Positions 1 through 9,101 of a DNA stretch of 38,174 nucleotides are shown in pieces. Where the stretch lies: the NCBI GenBank assembly GCA_002471345.1, contig DKPS01000269.1, forward strand, positions 1 to 38,174, written 5' to 3'. The first letter of the stretch is position 1. Every line of letters begins with the position of its first letter. The notes beneath the pieces were generated by a model, which searched no databases, was not told the DNA's origin, and saw nothing but the letters and a program-made list of their open reading frames with translations. The translations under genes and the position numbers were made by a program. Source of the stretch: Saprospiraceae bacterium UBA7328. GTDB taxonomy: Bacteria; Bacteroidota; Bacteroidia; Chitinophagales; Saprospiraceae.

Positions 1-149
1 TTGGAAATAGTTGTAAATAGTACCTTTTGCTTGGGCAGGTCTATTTACAATATTATCAATGACAGTTTCGCCTACACCACTTTCAATAAATAGCTTAGAA
101 GCAGCATGATAATGTCACGATGATTTCTTTCTATAATCTCCTGTCTCAA
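1..149 (-). pseudogene. TetR-family regulator, N-terminal part, frameshifted and cut by window edge
   Basis: Read on the minus strand, bases 114 down to 1 encode AASKLFIESGVGETVIDNIV followed by AKGTIYNYF, which matches the DNA-binding helix-turn-helix at the start of TetR repressors. That frame is closed upstream by TGA (115-117). The shifted frame continues the expected N-terminus from a TTG at 147-149 (RQEIIERNHRDIIM). One missing base near 105-108 (ATGCTGCT where ATGGCTGCT would be in frame) would join the two. The ligand-binding half lies beyond the left edge. It is probably a decayed or mis-assembled regulator, and its relation to the oxidoreductase/DUF3556 pair on the same strand is unproven. 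Confidence 0.55.
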
Positions 150-185
150 CTACTTTATAATTGGATTATTTAATAAAACTTTTGC

Positions 186-1604
186 CTACAGTTTTTTAAA
201 TACACTTTTTGCCGCCCAGTATCCACACATCCCATGTACACCACCGCCGGGAGGTGTAGATGCAGAGCACATAAAGATTTTGGGATTAGGAGTAGAATAA
301 GGATTAAGTCTGGCAACTGGCCGAGTGAATAATTGAGTAATATCTGCGGCGCCACCAGTAACTGCACCACCCACATAGTTGAGATTATATTTAGAAAATG
401 AATGAGCGGTCATGCTACTCTTTGCTAAAATAACATCTCTAAAACCGGGCGCAAATCGTTCAATTTGATTTTCAATTTCTAAAGACATATCTCTTTCAGA
501 TCCTAAAGGAACATGACAATATGCCCAGCAAGTATGTTGCCCTTTCGGGCTTCTAGTTTTATCAAATTGACTTTGTTGAGCAAGAATGACAAAGGGACTG
601 TCAGAGTGCTTGTCATGCCATGCTGCCCTTTCACTTTCGGCTATTTCCTCATGACAACCTCCCAAATGTACTGTTGAAGCTTCCAAACACCGTTTGTCCC
701 TCCATGGTATAGCTTCGCTGAGTGCATAATCGATTTTGAACGTTCCCATCCCATAATTATATTTACGCAATCGCTTCACATATCTATTTGGCAATTCGGT
801 TTCTGCAATAGTAGCAACCTGTAAAGGATCTGTATCGAATAAATAAGCTTTAGATGGAGGTAATTTCTTAATGCTTTTTACGTGTTTGGAAAAAACAATT
901 TCACCACCTTCTACTTGGAAACAATTTAATAAAGCATCGGTAATGGACTGCGAGCCTCCCTTCGCTACGGGCCAATCAACCGCATGACCACATGCTAAAA
1001 AGACCAATCCCAAGGCTGAGGTGAACCAGTTTTCTAAAGGCAAAACACTATGCCCTGCACACCCAGCAAACAATGCCTTGGCACGATTTTCTTTAAAAAA
1101 GAGTTTGTTAAAAATGGTCGATGGCAATCCTGCCTTCAAGCCAAAATTCGCTAAAAAAAAGGGATGTTTTGGAATACCTAGTGGCTTCAAACTATCTTCT
1201 AACAACCAATCTATACGACTGGCTAAAGGTTGAATCAAACGAGTATAGGCTTCGGCATCCTCCCCTAAATTGGAGGCCGTCTGTACAACTGATTTAGATA
1301 ATATAACTGCATCTTCTTTATCCAAAGGATGGGCGACAGATACATTAGGATATACCCATTCCAATCCATATTGTTCTAAATCTAACTGTTGGAAATATGG
1401 CGATAAAACACCCATTGGATGTACAGCAGAACAGACATCATGATGAAATCCGGGTAAAGTCAACTCAGCAGTGCGTGTACCTCCTCCTACAGTTGCTGAA
1501 GCTTCTATTATTAAAACTTTAAGACCTTTTTGGACTAAGTATATTCCAGCACTTAGACCATTAGGACCTGACCCTATTATAACTACGTCATACTGCTTAT
1601 TCAT
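186..1604 (-). CDS. FAD-dependent oxidoreductase, phytoene desaturase-like (COG1233)
   Basis: The 472-residue protein opens with a beta strand and dinucleotide-binding motif (VVIIGSGPNG, residues 7-16), followed by the acidic strand end and glycine cluster EASATVGGGT (about 35-44). This is the FAD-binding layout of the phytoene desaturase/amine oxidase superfamily. The C-terminus has the second FAD-contacting segment (TPPGGGVHGMCG, about 448-459). COG1233 proteins oxidise or isomerise lipids, carotenoids or retinoids; the substrate here cannot be read from sequence. There is no signal peptide, so it is cytosolic or membrane-associated. It starts 4 nt after the DUF3556 gene, so the two are almost certainly co-transcribed and may act on a membrane-embedded substrate. 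Family call is firm, substrate unknown. Confidence 0.85.
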   Translation of the reverse strand: MNKQYDVVIIGSGPNGLSAGIYLVQKGLKVLIIEASATVGGGTRTAELTLPGFHHDVCSAVHPMGVLSPYFQQLDLEQYGLEWVYPNVSVAHPLDKEDAVILSKSVVQTASNLGEDAEAYTRLIQPLASRIDWLLEDSLKPLGIPKHPFFLANFGLKAGLPSTIFNKLFFKENRAKALFAGCAGHSVLPLENWFTSALGLVFLACGHAVDWPVAKGGSQSITDALLNCFQVEGGEIVFSKHVKSIKKLPPSKAYLFDTDPLQVATIAETELPNRYVKRLRKYNYGMGTFKIDYALSEAIPWRDKRCLEASTVHLGGCHEEIAESERAAWHDKHSDSPFVILAQQSQFDKTRSPKGQHTCWAYCHVPLGSERDMSLEIENQIERFAPGFRDVILAKSSMTAHSFSKYNLNYVGGAVTGGAADITQLFTRPVARLNPYSTPNPKIFMCSASTPPGGGVHGMCGYWAAKSVFKKL

Positions 1605-1608
1605 CCTT

Positions 1609-3288
1609 TTACCATTCTGTAGGCCAAGGCATTTTCTTCTTTAAATCCTTGATATATGCATATCCTTCATCTTTCAAACCATCATGAGCATCATGAATCC
1701 TCCAATGCAAACGACCATTGTGTAATTGTGGAGACTCGACCATGATCACCCTTAATTCACCTCTTTCAAAATTGCAACGTTTTTGAACAGAAGCCAATAG
1801 TTTTTCTTGATGTAGATGTCCATCTCCAAAATTCCAACCAATCACTTCTCCAGCGATATTTTCACCATCAAACCAATAATAATCGTCAATGTTGCCTACT
1901 GTTTTGGGGATAAGGTCCTGTAATGCTCTCCCAGGTAAGTGCATCATTCGAAAAGCAATCATACGAGAGAATACCGAATTGGTTGTTTTTTCATCGTAGA
2001 ACATTCGCAGTTGAACCCGCATATCAGCGGAGGTTTTCTTAATGTTCGGTTCTAGCTTTTCCATTTTAGTTCCTTTTTTAAATAACCAAACAGAATAAGG
2101 CCAAGTCCCTGCATAATATCGCATGGATAATAAAAAGGAAATGTATTTAGGAAAGAAATTACCCAAGATGGTGAAAACAATAAACCAAATGAAAAACAAA
2201 GCGATAATCGAAAGGCTTGTGACATCGGTTGGAAGAAATTCAGGATTAAATCCAAATAAAACCCAACCGCCATAAACCATAATCACATTCCATTCCATTG
2301 GAACGCCCATTGGGAAATTGATAAAAATAAAGAAATGGAAAGCCGTCATTCCAATTAAGCAATAAAACATAGTCTCTAGTGACCAACCCAAGAAAGTTCC
2401 AGTAATCAGTAAAATAGGTAAAGAAAACTCGACAACTGTACCAAAATGAGCAACATAAGTGGCGGTTTTACTCATTCTTAAATCTTCTGGGTAGCTTTTG
2501 AACATCATTCTTTTTAACCACTTGAAATTTAAAAATGGACTATTGCTTATCATCACGGCTACTACTGAGGTGAATGTTGGTGTTAGTTTTGAAAATGCTG
2601 CCCAAAACCAAACAGAAAACCAAACAACTTTTAATGCTCCACCTATATCGTCAGGAAATAGGAAAACAAATAGAGCAGGATACCATACATCCGCTCTTGC
2701 TGCCAAGAAAATTTGGGTATCTAAGAGACCAATTAACGGTAATAAAATGATAATAGGTAAAACAACTTCAGGTGTTATAGCAGGTGCAATACAAGCCGTT
2801 ACTAAAAAATATAGTAATGCTGCATAAAGCAAAATATCAATGACATTTCTTTTATCGCCCATGACACTAAATAGAGGTGATTTTATTGTTCCGGGTATAA
2901 GCCAATAGGTAATTCCTCCAAATGGTGGATTATAACGACCTGTCAAAGGACCACTTGCACCACCAAAACCAAGGACTTCTATTAAAATTGTCCAGGTCAA
3001 AGCTTTTCCAAGTGCTTCTAAGCTAATCCACCATTCGCCAATGGTATCTGTACTTCCCAACTCTGTAGAATAGGAACAGAATACAGTCCACAACCAAACG
3101 TAAAAAGCTATTTTTAAACTATAAAAGAGTACAGCGAAACGAGGTGCCCCAAAACCTTGCATCGCCCATGCTTGACAAACTTTTTTTGTTCTTTCGGAAA
3201 AAGGTAATTTTTCCCACTCCTCATAATCATATGGCAGATCAGTGGGTTTGAGTAATAGATCTTTAATGCTCATATTCATTAGTTTCAC
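1609..3288 (-). CDS. DUF3556-family transmembrane protein
   Basis: The protein (559 residues, or 554 from the internal ATG at 3273, where MSIKDLLLKP begins) has several hydrophobic segments between about residues 50 and 400. It also carries the segment GRYNPPFGGITYWLIPGT near residue 120, which I recognise from the actinobacterial DUF3556 family of multi-pass membrane proteins. The last ~150 residues are soluble and rich in charged and aromatic residues. Function is unknown for the family. Its tight coupling to the downstream FAD oxidoreductase (4 nt) suggests a joint role in lipid or isoprenoid chemistry, but that is inference from position only. A DUF3556 gene in a Bacteroidota-like genome may reflect old transfer between phyla. 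Confidence 0.7.
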   Translation of the reverse strand: MKLMNMSIKDLLLKPTDLPYDYEEWEKLPFSERTKKVCQAWAMQGFGAPRFAVLFYSLKIAFYVWLWTVFCSYSTELGSTDTIGEWWISLEALGKALTWTILIEVLGFGGASGPLTGRYNPPFGGITYWLIPGTIKSPLFSVMGDKRNVIDILLYAALLYFLVTACIAPAITPEVVLPIIILLPLIGLLDTQIFLAARADVWYPALFVFLFPDDIGGALKVVWFSVWFWAAFSKLTPTFTSVVAVMISNSPFLNFKWLKRMMFKSYPEDLRMSKTATYVAHFGTVVEFSLPILLITGTFLGWSLETMFYCLIGMTAFHFFIFINFPMGVPMEWNVIMVYGGWVLFGFNPEFLPTDVTSLSIIALFFIWFIVFTILGNFFPKYISFLLSMRYYAGTWPYSVWLFKKGTKMEKLEPNIKKTSADMRVQLRMFYDEKTTNSVFSRMIAFRMMHLPGRALQDLIPKTVGNIDDYYWFDGENIAGEVIGWNFGDGHLHQEKLLASVQKRCNFERGELRVIMVESPQLHNGRLHWRIHDAHDGLKDEGYAYIKDLKKKMPWPTEW

Positions 3289-4028
3289 GGCGTACTATAA
3301 TAAGGCATTGAACGCCCTTGTATGTAAAGAAAGAAAAAAAAGCACCGATTTATAACTAAATAATCAGAGTATCTCTTTTTGATCTAACCGATCGAAACAG
3401 AATAATTAGCAAAGGAGTAACAAATCGGTTCTATGAAGCAAAAGTTCATCTACGTTATTATATATCTAACTGTCATAGACAGAGAACAAGTCAAAATGAA
3501 TCATAAGAAATGGAGTTAACAAACTGTGAGAACATCATAGGGAATCGCCTAAGCCTGGGTCACCAGCATTATGTTGAGGGTGCATATAAGCAATATTTAA
3601 TATGCAATGGATAGAAATCAGATTAATTTAATTTAGACTATCCTGGTATATTCTGTAGTGTCAACAAATTGAAAGGTAGCTCCCTTATTAACTTCTATTC
3701 CTTTTTCGAGAATACAAGAGTGTAGCATTCCAATGTCAGCCTTGTAGATGCATAACATTCATTATACTTCTACTCCAAATGATTTGTTCATTTTTCAAAC
3801 AACTTTGGTTATGACATTAAAACAAGAGTATAATATCCAAATATTATCTTCCCTGCACATCAGTTTTGAAGGTGGCTCTTCCATAGGTCAAAACCGAGGA
3901 ATTAAAGAAAGCAAACAAATACTTTGTCTTATCGACAATGAATTGGAAAAATAATTTAAAAAGAGTTACCATTGTAAGGACTTGTTTATAAATCTAAGTC
4001 GGTTCAAAAAGATTAAAGTTCAAAAAAT
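3289..4028. other. Non-coding or decayed stretch of about 740 bases
   Basis: I find no gene here that I can defend. A 68-codon open frame on the plus strand (3748-3954) has no recognisable motif, no ribosome binding site and no signal peptide. Short peptides in other frames are equally anonymous. The stretch lies between the minus-strand DUF3556 gene and the plus-strand IPTL-CTERM remnant, so it should hold divergent promoters, but I could not place one with confidence. Confidence 0.4.
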
Positions 4029-4460
4029 ATGAGCCTATCGGTCATGAAAGTCACTTCTATCCTGATGATGTTATTCTGTAGTCAATTTTTATTGGCTCAA
4101 AGTCCAAATATTTTTACAGTTTCAGGTAGCACAATGTCTGATGGCAGCTATACCCACAATGGTATTTTCATATCAGGATGCAAATGCTATGAAAACGTAA
4201 ATGGAATTATTCTATCTAATACAGGGGGCAATCCTTGGTCTTCTCTTGGAGGAACTTGTAATACTACTGGAGGATTTAAGGAACTTATAACCACAGGTGG
4301 AACTGGATGTAATACTATCACTGAAGGCCCTTTTGTTGGAGGCATTTAAGTAATTGAAAGCTCTCCTGTCCCTACTCTATCCCAATGGGGTCTCATCATT
4401 CTGGGAATGTTAATGTTGACTTTAGGAATTATAGCTATGAGAAATATAAGGCTCGCATAA
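4029..4460 (+). pseudogene. Secreted IPTL-CTERM protein interrupted by an in-frame TAA
   Basis: The open part (4029-4349) encodes a signal peptide (MKVTSILMMLFCSQFLLAQ from the second Met at 4044) and about 80 residues rich in Gly, Thr, Ser and Cys (SGCKCYENVNG, GGTCNTTGG, GTGCNT). It stops at TAA 4347-4349. The same frame then runs on for 36 codons to TAA 4458-4460. This part encodes VPTLSQWGLIILGMLMLTLG followed by the basic tail RNIRLA, the signature of the IPTL-CTERM sorting signal: Pro-Thr-Leu-Ser-x-Trp-Gly, a membrane helix and a positive end. Such signals hold exported proteins at the membrane until they are processed. As read, the product would be secreted without its sorting tail. 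The gene is either a recent nonsense mutant, a sequencing error, or a readthrough case. The function of the exported part is unknown. Confidence 0.7.
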
Positions 4461-4546
4461 TTCAGTTTAAGCATCAATTCAAATGTGTGGCCAATCTAGT
4501 TAAAATTGACGGAGAATAAACCTCGCAGTGATGTATAAGATCGACC

Positions 4547-4797
4547 ATTTATGAAATAGCAACCTTGAAGGTTATAAAATCGGATTTCAAAGAAGATGTA
4601 TTATATTTTAGACCAAGTATAAAATTTTACAAACAGGAGTCAGAGTCCATAGATATCATTCTTGAAAGTTTAGAAAAAGAAGAACCTTATAATGTGGTGT
4701 GATTGCAGAATCAGGAGTTTATGTATGGCAGGTTGAGTTATTGTTAATTGATGGAAGTACTCGACAATTGATTGGTGATGTTACTTTAGTCAAGTAA
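4547..4797 (+). pseudogene. Remnant ending in a CHU_C-like (T9SS type B) C-terminal tail
   Basis: Two overlapping frames make up this fragment. The first (4547-4702) reads IYEIATLKVIKSDFKEDVLY and on to a TGA. The second, from 4699, reads SGVYVWQVELLLIDGSTRQL then IGDVTLVK and a TAA at 4795-4797. The second part resembles the last strands of the gliding-motility-associated C-terminal domain (G-x-Y-V-W-x-I/V-E ... G-D/H-V-T-L-x-R/K), which routes proteins through the type IX secretion system. No start codon or N-terminal part is visible. The CHU_C call rests on about 30 residues and is moderate; the first part is unidentified. Confidence 0.4.
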
Positions 4798-4847
4798 TAT
4801 GACATCTCTGTGAGTTCTTATATAGCATAAACAATGGGTTTTACTGC

Positions 4848-5316
4848 TTGCTAATTTTCTTAGATAAATTCAACTTATTATACAATGGAAAACATCAAAC
4901 TAGTTTAGTCTCTACTATCAATTTGGTTTCTATATTTAGAATAGAACAAGAACCTATAAAATTAAGAGATGAACACAAATTAGTTGCAGAAGAATCCAAT
5001 AATTATCAGAAAATTCATAAAATCAATCCCACGTTAATTGAAGCCAAAAGATTCAAAATCTTAAAAGGCGATTGGCCAAATCATAAGATAATTGGATATA
5101 TAAATAGTGGACAAATGAAGTATTGTCCTGAAACCAAGAGCTTTAACGTTTGGCCAGTGTCCGACCCTAATAATATTGATGAAAGAAGAGTCAAAAATTG
5201 ATCTAGCGTGTATTACAGAGCATGTCAAAAATAGATTCGATTTTGGATGGAATTTAGAAGAACAGATCAAAAGGTCTAAGCAATCTGAAATCCGTAGAAA
5301 GAACAAAATGAAATAA
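4848..5316 (+). pseudogene. Unidentified open frames, probably one broken gene
   Basis: A 117-codon frame (4848-5201) ends in NNIDERRVKN and is overlapped by a second frame (ATG 5179 to TAA 5316). The second encodes 45 residues, MKEESKIDLACITEHVKNRF followed by a Lys/Arg-rich end. The join (ERRVK versus EESKIDLAC) looks like one protein split by a frameshift. I do not recognise the family: there is no signal peptide, membrane helix or known motif, only a Lys-rich character. The flanks hold other decayed genes, which makes a remnant more likely than a functional gene. Confidence 0.25.
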
Positions 5317-5406
5317 GATTTACTCAAAAGCATAAGCTCTTTTTGTATTTATTGGGCTTTATTTTTTAGATTAACAGAAGTTTTTTTTCAACTAAGACAC
5401 TTTTGT

Positions 5407-6540
5407 ATGAGGCTTTCGCTATTTTCTTTCATTATCATGTCCAGCCTTTCTTGTACTTCTGACTATAGTGAAGACATAGGAGAAACTTGGACAACAGAAA
5501 AAGCATGGGAATGGCACAACAACAATCCGTGGCTAGTTGGAACAAATTTCAACCCAAGTACATCAATTAACCAATTGGAATTTTGGCAAGAAGAGACCTT
5601 TGATCTTGAGACTATAGATAAAGAGCTAGGATGGTCAGCTGACTTAGGAATGAATATGCATCGAGTGTATCTGCATAATCTCCTTTGGGATCAAGATTCT
5701 GTTGGATTTATAAATAGAATAGATCAGTATCTTGATTTATCAGAAAAACATGGAATAAAGACCATGTTAGTTTTACTAGATGATGTATGGCATCCTGTTC
5801 CAGAACTGGGAAATCAACCTACCCCTACACCTCATGTTCACAATAGTGGATGGGTGCAAGCTCCAGGAGCTGAAATATTAGGAGACAGTACACGACATAA
5901 TGAACTAGAGAATTATATCATAGGGGTAATCAGTCATTTTAAAGAAGATAAAAGGGTGATATGTTGGGATCTCTACAATGAGCCTGATAACGTTACTAGA
6001 ATTCCAGGAAGAGCTGAATATGAAGTAAAGAACAAACATACATTCTCCTTAGCACTATTGAAGAAGGTGTTTGGTTGGGCAAGAGAAGTAAATCCAAGTC
6101 AGCCAATGACTGTTGGGATTTGGAGAGGAGAAATAGCACATTGGGGTACTCCAGATAGCCTGCCAGCTTTAGATAGATATATGTTACAGCATTCTGATGT
6201 CATTTCCTTTCATGCTTATGATGGAGATATGGATATGGTGATTCAAAAAATCACAGAACTCAAAAAATATAATAGACCCCTCCTGTGCACTGAGTACATA
6301 GCTAGAGGTACAGGAAACACATTCAATACTGTGATGCCTATTCTAAAAGCAGATAAAATTGCTGCTGTAAATTGGGGATTTGTTGATGGTAAGACAAACA
6401 CTAAATATCCGTGGTCTTCTTGGGTTAGAAAATTCACTGAGGAACCAGAAATGTGGCATCATGATATTTTGAGAAAGGATGGAACACCTTATTCTGAAGA
6501 GGAAGTAGAGTTTATCAGAGAAATGATAGAGTCTGAATAG
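5407..6540 (+). CDS. Glycoside hydrolase of the GH5 cellulase/mannanase type, lipoprotein
   Basis: The 377-residue protein begins with a short hydrophobic signal and a lipobox-like Cys (SSLSC, Cys16), so it is probably a lipid-anchored periplasmic or surface enzyme. The rest is a clan A TIM barrel. MNMHRVYLHNLLW (about 82-94) is the early Arg-containing strand, WDLYNEPDN places the acid/base Glu at 192 after the conserved Asn191, SFHAYDG (268-273) is the strand-6 aromatic/His segment, and PLLCTEYIARG places the nucleophile Glu at 296. All key residues of a retaining beta-glycosidase are present. The substrate (mannan, glucan or xylan) cannot be told. It is followed after 52 nt by the NTF2-like lipoprotein and then the amidohydrolase, all on the plus strand. 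Confidence 0.8.
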   Translation: MRLSLFSFIIMSSLSCTSDYSEDIGETWTTEKAWEWHNNNPWLVGTNFNPSTSINQLEFWQEETFDLETIDKELGWSADLGMNMHRVYLHNLLWDQDSVGFINRIDQYLDLSEKHGIKTMLVLLDDVWHPVPELGNQPTPTPHVHNSGWVQAPGAEILGDSTRHNELENYIIGVISHFKEDKRVICWDLYNEPDNVTRIPGRAEYEVKNKHTFSLALLKKVFGWAREVNPSQPMTVGIWRGEIAHWGTPDSLPALDRYMLQHSDVISFHAYDGDMDMVIQKITELKKYNRPLLCTEYIARGTGNTFNTVMPILKADKIAAVNWGFVDGKTNTKYPWSSWVRKFTEEPEMWHHDILRKDGTPYSEEEVEFIREMIESE

Positions 6541-6592
6541 GAAAATCAATTCTTATTCTCAATTGATTCTAATTTGTCATAAACTGATCATC

Positions 6593-7090
6593 ATGGTTTT
6601 AAAACTGTCTCAACTATTCTTAATTGGTTTATTATCTACAATGATCTTGTCTTCTTGCTACAAATTTCCAACAGATAATATCGATTTTGATATAGCTAGA
6701 TCTGAAATTTTAAATCTGCACAATTCACAAAGAGAATATCATTTTAAAAAAGACTCCATTGCCTTTGCTAATCAGTTATCAGACAATTTCATCTCTGTAA
6801 ACAGAGGCGAAATATCCACCCCAGAAAGAGCAGCCACAATTTCTAGATATAACTCCTATTTCTCCTCTGTAGAATTTAATAGGTGGGATGATGTAACAGA
6901 ACCCATTATTAATTTTTCTAATGATGGTAGTATGGCATACACCATTGTAAATAAAATCGTAGAGTTGAGCTATCAAGGTCAAGAAGGAGAGATAATAAAT
7001 GACACCACTCACTTTGCATGGACAGCAATTTTCAAAAAATATGGAGAGGAATGGAAAATAGATTGCGTAACTTCTACTAATAAATCTTAA
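6593..7090 (+). CDS. Lipoprotein with NTF2/SnoaL-like (DUF4440-type) domain
   Basis: I prefer the ATG at 6593 over the upstream one at 6563, because it gives a clean signal peptide (MVLKLSQLFLIGLLS then MILSSC) with a lipobox Cys about 22 residues in. The mature ~140 residues follow the pattern of the NTF2-like fold of DUF4440/SnoaL proteins: a helical start, the segment QLSDNFISVNRGEISTPERA, and the alternating strands AYTIVNKIVELSY and FAWTAIFKKYGEEWKID with the final Trp-Lys-Ile. These domains bind small ligands or act as isomerases. Here it is secreted and sits 9 nt before the amidohydrolase gene, so it is probably co-transcribed and part of the same periplasmic pathway. The specific role is unknown. 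Confidence 0.7.
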   Translation: MVLKLSQLFLIGLLSTMILSSCYKFPTDNIDFDIARSEILNLHNSQREYHFKKDSIAFANQLSDNFISVNRGEISTPERAATISRYNSYFSSVEFNRWDDVTEPIINFSNDGSMAYTIVNKIVELSYQGQEGEIINDTTHFAWTAIFKKYGEEWKIDCVTSTNKS

Positions 7091-7099
7091 AGCTGACTC

Positions 7100-9091
7100 A
7101 TGAAATACATTCTTTTTTTGCCTACCCTATTTCTTCTAATTCATTGTACTCCTAATGAAGATATCATTTCATATGAATCTAGAGATTACAATGTTTATAT
7201 GAGAGGAAATCTGGCTGGGAAACAAACTAGTTCATTAGATTCTGATGGCAATTACAATTATACATTTAAGTATAATGACAGGGGAAGAGGCCCAGAAATA
7301 AAAGAGAAAATAAAGCTCAATTCAAATGGGACAATCTCATCATTAGAAATTTCTGGATTGAACTATTTGAAAGATTCTGTTTCGGAAATATTCAATGATA
7401 ATGGCGCTACGGTGAACTGGAAAAGCAATAGCGAAAATGGAGAAAAAGATTCAAATGAGTCATCATTTTATGCAAGTGTAAATGGCACACTTGGCGATAC
7501 AGAATTGCTAATAAGACTCTTACTTGATGCTCCAAATCAAAGCGCTACTCTATATCCTAGTGGTAAAGTTTCCATTTCTAAGATTGAGCAAATGGTAGTA
7601 GAAAACACTACTCTTCGTCTAGTAGAAATAAAAGGAATGGGCTTCACACCTTCCTATACATGGATTGATGATGACAACAGAATATTTGCATCCGTCTCTT
7701 CATGGCTTACTATTATTGAAGAAAAAAATGAAGGTCTTAAAGATCAACTCTTAGAGATACAAACTAAAAAAGAGAATGCATTCTTTTCTAACCTGGCAAA
7801 AGTACTTACCGAAATACCTAGAGGAAAGACTGTCATAAAAAACGTAAACCTATTTGACTCTCCTTCTGCATCCATTATTCCCAATAGATCTGTTGTGATA
7901 GAAGGCAACTCGATTGTCGCAGTGTTAAAAGAAGATGAATCCTTGCCCAATGCTGAGAAGATTATTGAAGGAAAAGGAAAAACACTTCTACCTGGGCTAT
8001 TTGATAATCATTGTCATGTGGGAAGAGAGGATGGTATCTTACATCTTGCCGCTGGAGTAACCTCAGTCAGAGATATGGCAAACTCTAGAGAGCTTTTAGA
8101 AATAAGAAAAGAATTTGATAAGAATATAAATGTCGGTCCGCGAATAGTCACCATGGCAGGTTTCATTGACCAAAAAGGTCCTTTTGCTGGACCAGGACTT
8201 AAAATTACAAATGTAGAAGAAGGAATAAAGGCTATTGATGATTATAAAGCGGATGGCTATCATCAGATCAAATTATACAGCTCAATTGACCCTTCATGGG
8301 TAAAGCCTTTGGCAGCTCATGCTCATGAGCTTGGTCTCAAGTTAAGCGGACATATTCCTGCTCATATGTTGGCATCACAGGCCATAAAAGATGGTTTTGA
8401 TGAAATCCAGCATGTGAATATGCTTGTTCTCAACTTTCTTTCTGATACCATAGACACAAGGACTCCTTTGCGATTTTCGGCTGTTGCAGAACATGCTCAT
8501 ATGCTCGATTTAGAAGGAAAGGAGTTTAAATCCTTTATCAAATTACTTAAAGAAAAAGACATTGAAATCGATCCAACTGTTTCAATTTTTGAAGGAATGT
8601 TTACAACAAAAGCAGGAGAACCAGACCCACAATTTGCGGCAATTCTAAATAGATTACCTCTACAAGTTAGTCGTGGTTTCTATTCTGGAGGTCTTCCAAT
8701 CCCTGAAGGAAAAGAACAACAATACAAGGACTCATTTCAAAAGCTATTAGATATAATTTATAAACTCTATGTAAATGAAATAACAATTCTTCCAGGTACA
8801 GATGCGACGCCAGGTTTTTCTCTCCATAAAGAATTAGAGAATTATGTAAAAGCAGGAATACCCGCAAATGAAGTGTTGAAAATGGCTACAATTACTTCTG
8901 CAATCGAAACCTGGTCGGATGATAAGATAGGATCAATAACAGAAGGAAAATTAGCCGATATAATTCTAGTAGATGGTGATCCTACTAGAAATATCAGCGA
9001 TATACGTAGAGTAGTATTGACAATAAAAGATGGTAAAATCTATAGTCCTAAATCCCTATATGCTTCATTGGGAATAAAACATTTTGAGTAA
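7100..9091 (+). CDS. Amidohydrolase-family lipoprotein with a long N-terminal domain
   Basis: A signal peptide with lipobox (FLLIHC, Cys16) is followed by about 230 residues of beta-rich sequence of no family I know. The amidohydrolase barrel follows (about 240-655). Metal-site residues are present: H304-x-H306 (FDNHCHVG), K391 (HQIKLYSS, the position of the carbamylated lysine), H418 (SGHIPAH), H438 (IQHVNM) and D568 (LPGTDAT). The end has the usual closing strands (GSITEGKLADIILVDGDP). The layout matches imidazolonepropionase/prolidase-like amidohydrolases, which cut cyclic amides or Xaa-Pro type bonds; the substrate is unknown. A close paralog lies at 19102-21129 on the other strand. It is preceded 9 nt upstream by an NTF2-like lipoprotein and followed 10 nt later by a dehydrogenase, so an operon is likely. 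Confidence 0.85.
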   Translation: MKYILFLPTLFLLIHCTPNEDIISYESRDYNVYMRGNLAGKQTSSLDSDGNYNYTFKYNDRGRGPEIKEKIKLNSNGTISSLEISGLNYLKDSVSEIFNDNGATVNWKSNSENGEKDSNESSFYASVNGTLGDTELLIRLLLDAPNQSATLYPSGKVSISKIEQMVVENTTLRLVEIKGMGFTPSYTWIDDDNRIFASVSSWLTIIEEKNEGLKDQLLEIQTKKENAFFSNLAKVLTEIPRGKTVIKNVNLFDSPSASIIPNRSVVIEGNSIVAVLKEDESLPNAEKIIEGKGKTLLPGLFDNHCHVGREDGILHLAAGVTSVRDMANSRELLEIRKEFDKNINVGPRIVTMAGFIDQKGPFAGPGLKITNVEEGIKAIDDYKADGYHQIKLYSSIDPSWVKPLAAHAHELGLKLSGHIPAHMLASQAIKDGFDEIQHVNMLVLNFLSDTIDTRTPLRFSAVAEHAHMLDLEGKEFKSFIKLLKEKDIEIDPTVSIFEGMFTTKAGEPDPQFAAILNRLPLQVSRGFYSGGLPIPEGKEQQYKDSFQKLLDIIYKLYVNEITILPGTDATPGFSLHKELENYVKAGIPANEVLKMATITSAIETWSDDKIGSITEGKLADIILVDGDPTRNISDIRRVVLTIKDGKIYSPKSLYASLGIKHFE

Positions 9092-9101
9092 AATCATTAA
9101 A

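Noticed and set aside
3748..3954. 68-codon open frame as a small gene
   Set aside because: No signal, motif, ribosome binding site or partner; it lies in a stretch with other chance frames.
9084..9101. TTG 9084 as start of the dehydrogenase
   Set aside because: It overlaps the upstream stop and adds MSKIIK before the canonical MKAAIW N-terminus; ATG 9102 fits the family.
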